NCBI GenBank assembly: GCA_022113835.1
Contig: JAILWY010000029.1
Coordinates: 4,804,001-4,868,000, forward strand
DNA: 64,000 bases
From: Atopsyche davidsoni
Taxonomy: Eukaryota > Arthropoda > Insecta > Trichoptera > Hydrobiosidae
Reading direction: 5' to 3'
Under the pieces are notes generated by a model. It saw only the letters and a program-made list of their open reading frames with translations. It made no database searches and was not told the DNA's origin. Positions 59,590 through 64,000 of the stretch are shown in pieces; the first letter of the stretch is position 1; every line of letters starts with the position of its first letter. Position numbers and translations under genes: made by a program.

Positions 59590-59690
59590 ATGGAAAAAAT
59601 CGAAGGAAGAAGGAGGTTCACGTGGATGTGGAATATGCGCCGGTGGATTAGTGAGACTGGCCTAGGTGAAATGGAAAGGCATAAGAAGAA
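59590..59690 (+). repeat. non-LTR 3'-end fragment, sense orientation
   Basis: Encodes EGRRRFTWMWNMRRWISETG, the basic WxxNxRxW segment of the endonuclease-reverse transcriptase C-terminus. Confidence 0.65.
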
Positions 59691-60104
59691 GAATACGCTT
59701 GTTGCGTTTTGCAAATTTCCGTTATTGAGTAAAAAAAAAAAAAAGTATGCATACTTGCATGCGCAGCCTAGTGCACTTTGCTTGGTGGGACGACTCGCGC
59801 GAGCACTGCGATCATTTTCCGACTGATCGGGTTGCTCGACGGGCAATTATGAATAAACACCGGCGCGCGGTCAGCGCTTCCCAACAGCGGGGGCGCGCAG
59901 AGCATGCCGGCGAATAGGGCACTGCATGCCCAGCAATATCGAATACGAACTTTAAATCCGGTGTGACGCATTTGATGATGCATCAACTTGTATGAACGGC
60001 AAAACGCTTTATACATTAGATGCGCAACTTTTTAGGTTTCGCACATAGATGGCGCTAACTCGACATGCATGTCTAAACTTGTGCTTTTTTTATGGCTTTA
60101 TAAT

Positions 60105-60465
60105 CGTCGAGTTTTGTGCCAAAAAAATATTATTTGCGGGAAGCTTTGCTTTTCTGCTTTGACTTGAAAAATGCAGATGATGCACTTTGTTTGCTTGAGG
60201 ATGCCTCCGGCGAATATTCACCATCGAAAACTGCATTTAGACACTGATGACGACGGAAGACCATAATCAATTGAGGACACCAACACAACATCATTAAACA
60301 TGACTCGCCAAGGTATTTCCAAAACCTTAGGCAAAAAGTAAAGGGAATGAAAATGAGTTGAATGAGTTGAAAAAATCGAAGAAACCTTGCTTTTGCGGCA
60401 TGAAAGAAAGAGTTTCCTGCATCGAATTGTTACTGTCGACAAGAAGTGGATATATGTGGATATAT
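60105..60465 (+). pseudogene. mariner transposase remnant
   Basis: In pieces and several frames: KKYYLREALLFCFDLKNADD (N-terminal helix), SLNMTRQGISKTLGKK (second helix-turn-helix, LAxxLNVTRQAISK type), ELNELKKSKK, then RHERKSFLHRIVTVDKKWIY, which matches the segment around the first catalytic Asp (usually GDEKWI). Stops, frameshifts and a large internal deletion make it inactive. Confidence 0.85.
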
Positions 60466-60609
60466 ATGGATATAAGTATATATATATAGTGCGTGCACGG
60501 TTCAAGGTCACGCATGAACCGTGTTCAAGGTTACAAGGTCATATATGACACGAGAATTTTTATAATAGTTCAAAAAGGCAAATTGTATAATTAAATTTCA
60601 ATCTCTTGA

Positions 60610-60770
60610 GCATAGTGCCTCCCCGCTTTCCCCATTCCGTGCCCTGGAGTAGGAGACGATTCTGGAGGGATGTGCTCTGGGGCTTCCTGCAGAAGGAGTA
60701 TCAGATCCAAACGCTGAAATTACTGGCTCAGAAAGCTCAGAAACCTCCTCTGAAGAAAACTATATGATGA
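60610..60770 (+). repeat. retroelement fragment, sense copy
   Basis: GGATGTGCTCTGG, CCTGCAGAAGGAGTATCAGA and AAACCTCCTCTGAAG match 26865-27115 in opposite orientation. Confidence 0.6.
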
Positions 60771-60894
60771 AGTATAATCAAAGCGTAAATATTTTTTTTA
60801 TATTATTCCGTTCCGCGATCGCGGGTCCACGTTGAAGAAGCTGTGGTTAAAAATATATGTATATATTTTTATTTTTTTATTGTATTTATAAATC

Positions 60895-61080
60895 GGTGTC
60901 AAAAGGGGGAGTGGGAGGCCGCGCACCCGCGTTGAGGAAGCGGCGGTGGGTGCGCGAGTGATTCCTAGAAACGAGAAACCGGTCCGCGGTCGGGCCCCCG
61001 CGCCGTGGTCCCCGATTGGCCGCGGCCGCCGCGCCCCCGCGACGTCATGACGCCGTGACGTCACGCCGACCTTGAACCGG
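60895..61080. promoter_or_regulatory. CpG-rich promoter-like patch with two CRE motifs
   Basis: About 180 bases of very GC- and CpG-rich DNA in AT-rich surroundings, with an inverted CCAAT box (ATTGG, 61015-61019), GACGTCATGA (61041-61050) and the full palindromic CRE TGACGTCA (61056-61063). No gene is seen within several kb on either strand, so it could serve a distant gene or trehalase as an upstream promoter. Confidence 0.4.
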
Positions 61081-61299
61081 CACATGGTCCCGGAGAGTCA
61101 CCAAGTGTTATGCCGCCTCAGCCCTCCACAGCGGAGTCCAAGCTTGGACACTCGAGACAGCCGCTGGGCGAAGAACTGAGCCGGCTGAAACGTGACTCCA
61201 TAGACGTTGGTAAAGAAGCGAAAGGTAGCAATGAATATAACATCCTCCAGCTGGTTGTCCGAGGAAAAATCTAAGCAAAAAAGGGGCAAACAGTTTAAA

Positions 61300-63480
61300 A
61301 ACCTGGAGATGATCGTTCGATGAAATGGTCACCGCAACCTCCTGTGAGGAGACGCATCAGAAGAGTAAGGACCAAGTATATATCATTCAATGCAATTGCA
61401 TGCTCAACCGTGCTAACATGCATACAAGCAATAAAGCCCTAAAAAATTGCTCGCCTTGATCTCGGACTCATCGCACCACACCACCAATATGCAAATAGTG
61501 CTAAATGCATACCAAAGTGCATACAAAACGCGGATCGCCCGTTATCGGGCGCGCGTGCAGCCGAAGCGTGCGCGCCTGCAACGCCCCAGCGGGGGTTCTC
61601 AAGGTCACACGAAACCAATGCGGCGCATTAAAAATTAGTAAGACTGGCTCGGGCTAAGCGTGTGGTCACCAACCTCCTCTGAATGTGCCCTCGGAGAAGA
61701 CAAGGTGTATACCTTCTCTATTACAAATCAAACGATAGCGAGCGATATAAGCATCAATGTACACAGCGTGTGGTACGCTAGTATTAATTCTTCGGAATAC
61801 AACAAAACACCGGCATAACACCCAAGAACCCGATATGAATTATAACAACGTATACTAAATTTTTTGATCAAAGTAGATTTGAATTATATATTAATATTTC
61901 TGCATGTAAAGTATATTTTCAAATAAATATATTAGCTCGATAAAATTACTCGTTATCTATTGATTTAATTAATAAACAGTCAATTAGAACATTACGAAGA
62001 TTGCAGCAATGACCAACTGACCCAGATATATATTTTTTTTAATTATTGAGGAACTTCTTTGTTCTAAACGTGTCTTCTTCTCCTTGGCTTTATTTATTAT
62101 TTTAAAACAAAATTTCCAAAATCCATTTTTGCAGTTGTAAAGAGTTTTCTTTCTTTGCGCATGCTATATATTACATGTATTTCTGCACCAATTACCTGTC
62201 CATGCGCTGATTGTCTGTTTAATTATCTTACGACGTTCTTTAACGACGTCCGGTCATTGTTATTAAATATTATATAAAGATACGTAAACTTGAATACACA
62301 AGCGGGAGACGACCGAACTCAATAAAATAAAAATTGATCAGCTTACTGATAATGTGTAACCCCGATCTCTGTATTAGTATGAGGACGGAATATTAAAGAT
62401 AAGGTCTCCGGCATTTGAGTTGTATTTAGGGGAATCGCAGAAAGCCTTCACCGGGTTTTGCTGCCCTTTAAATCTGAAGACATTTTTCAAAACGGAGAAT
62501 AAAGACAAAACACCTAAAAAAGTAATTCATTCATCTGGATTCAAACCCAATGCTTTATGATTAATTAAAGTAATATATAATATGACTTAAGTATGACTGT
62601 ATACCAAACGATGTTTATATATATATAAATTAGCCGAATATCGTTTTCCTCGGAAAGCACTTAAATAGTTAATAAACAAACTGTGTTTCATGAATAAATA
62701 AACCTTCGGATCAAAAATATTATATAAGTATTTCAACAATATTAAATATCAAATTATAAAATACACTGCACAGCGTCTCAAAATGTTTGAGAATCGTTTT
62801 TTATTCTCGCAGTTAAATTTTTTGTAAATATAAAAATTATCACCGATTATGCACGGTTCGTGATAAAACAAGTGCAATAATGAAAACTCAACGAGTTTTA
62901 TATCATCGCTCCGTTTAATGGTTTGCTACAATAATAAAAAAAACTTGGAAAACTAATATTCCTTAATAGTATCTGTATCATCGTAAAAACGTTTACTCCG
63001 ACGCAAATACGATAGTAACTTGGAAAACGGTGAAATTATCACTGATACGGGAAGTATCCATACCCTGATAAACTGAGTTGGGAATCTGTGGTCTGGTCCA
63101 CGGATGAATAGCTCGGAGCGCACGGCAATGCTCCACAGCTTGTAAAAAGCTCAGAATATAATCTACGATAAACCTTCAAGTTCGTGTCACCAAAAATGGT
63201 GGTAACAACAAAACTGTCTTACTACGTTTTCGTGATGAAATATCTAGCCTATCAGACAATAAATTTTACAATTAAAACCGTAATTAATGTAATAACGCCT
63301 GACTTTCAAATTTACCAAAAAAAAAAAAAATTTGCCTTCAAATACTGATTGCCCTAAAATAATATATTAACTAAAATTTGTCAAGCACAGAAAAATTTAT
63401 TTTTATTACATTTCTCAAAAGTACATGGCAACTATATTTTTTTGTTACAATTGTTGCCAAGGAAATGGTAATATTTGCAA
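61300..63480. other. AT-rich sequence with short retroelement pieces
   Basis: Short non-LTR fragments at 61320-61370 and 61635-61690; otherwise AT-rich with no supported gene. Confidence 0.55.
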
Positions 63481-64000
63481 TCAGTTAACGGCTTCCGGAG
63501 ATTGTGCAATTTAATGCAATTTTGTAATATCTGCTGCGGTTGGACGCCGAATCGACGGCGGAGCGCAGAAACGTGAGTGATACATAATAAATTAATAATA
63601 TTTAATATAAATTATTTGTTATTATTATAAATTAAATATGGACGCCACCAACAACGCCATGACAATAAAATCACCACGTGCTTGGATAATATTTATAATG
63701 ATAAAAGCGCATACCTGAAGTGACGCGATGGCGTTTTTCTTCTAGATATCACGCGAATATACAAACACAAGCATCGGAAATTGTTTCAACGCGAAAACAA
63801 CAAAACACCACGGGTTTCCGATTTTGTTACGCGGCTCTAGGGACGACGTGAATTTTTTAATTTAAGTCTGGTGATTGGTTTGTGTGTTGCCGATTTGTCT
63901 TCCGAGGGGAAGGATCGTCTCTCTGGGCGGGCGGCCGCCTCCGCAGAAGTGAATCTAGAACTGCATCGCTGAGCGCACCTGCAACTGTCACACAGCTGAT
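63480..64000. promoter_or_regulatory. promoter-like right edge
   Basis: A CCGGAAG-type site inverted (GGCTTCCGG, 63490) precedes GC-rich sequence ending in AAAC|GTGAGT (63572), a possible donor. Further right are an inverted CCAAT (63874-63878), a GGGCGGGCGG GC-box (63925-63934) and E-boxes near the end. A gene probably starts beyond the window. Confidence 0.3.

Noticed and set aside
1..64000. CRISPR array, operon or bacterial defence system
   Set aside because: The tandem arrays have 29-, 39- or 100+-bp units without unique spacers; gene structure is intron-bearing and eukaryotic.

Overview
This looks like nuclear DNA from an insect: genes split into short GC-rich exons with canonical GT-AG introns, AT-rich introns and spacers, interstitial TTAGG-type repeats, a BEL/Pao LTR element, mariner remnants, many hAT-like MITEs, and 5'-truncated fragments of one non-LTR retrotransposon family. 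The order cannot be fixed from sequence alone. A haemolymph-glycoprotein-like gene and the MITE content would fit Lepidoptera, but that is inference.

Four multi-exon genes can be rebuilt exon by exon with matching splice phases. (1) A divergent hexokinase, plus strand, 11770-17238, 11 coding exons, 473 aa. Its likely promoter and first non-coding exon lie near 6545-6674, so a young BEL-like insertion (7213-10670) sits in its first intron. (2) An activin/inhibin-beta-type TGF-beta ligand, probably dawdle, plus strand, 21676-31559, 6 coding exons, 405 aa. (3) A membrane-bound trehalase, minus strand, 54685 down to 37314, 12 coding exons, 654 aa. Its signal-peptide exon lies 7.2 kb upstream of exon 2, and its cytoplasmic-tail exon lies 6 kb downstream of exon 11. 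(4) A small secreted cysteine-rich protein (192 aa, like 27-kDa haemolymph glycoproteins), plus strand, 51468-52536, wholly inside trehalase intron 1 on the opposite strand. Hexokinase and trehalase both act in sugar use: trehalase splits haemolymph trehalose to glucose and hexokinase phosphorylates it. Dawdle signalling is known to affect sugar metabolism in flies, but no regulatory link is visible here.

Layout: 1-5300 AT-rich with repeats and a YqaJ-type nuclease fragment; 5495-6540 tandem array, then the hexokinase promoter; 7213-10670 BEL-like element without pol; 10895-11290 a 39-bp minisatellite; 11770-17238 hexokinase; 17239-20350 AT-rich; 20369-21650 GC-rich sequence with a tandem array leading into dawdle; 31560-37300 repeats; 37314-54685 trehalase with the nested gene; 54700-64000 MITEs, mariner remnants and two promoter-like CpG-rich patches with no gene that I can attach.

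I found no clearly new multi-gene system. The best leads are the trehalase 3' end, where the splice donor overlaps a stop codon and could give two membrane-anchoring forms; the tandem array that copies the trehalase exon-1 splice donor; and the recurrence of about 110-150-bp tandem arrays next to gene starts. Exon junctions come from reading the sequence and matching phase; no transcript data or database search was available.
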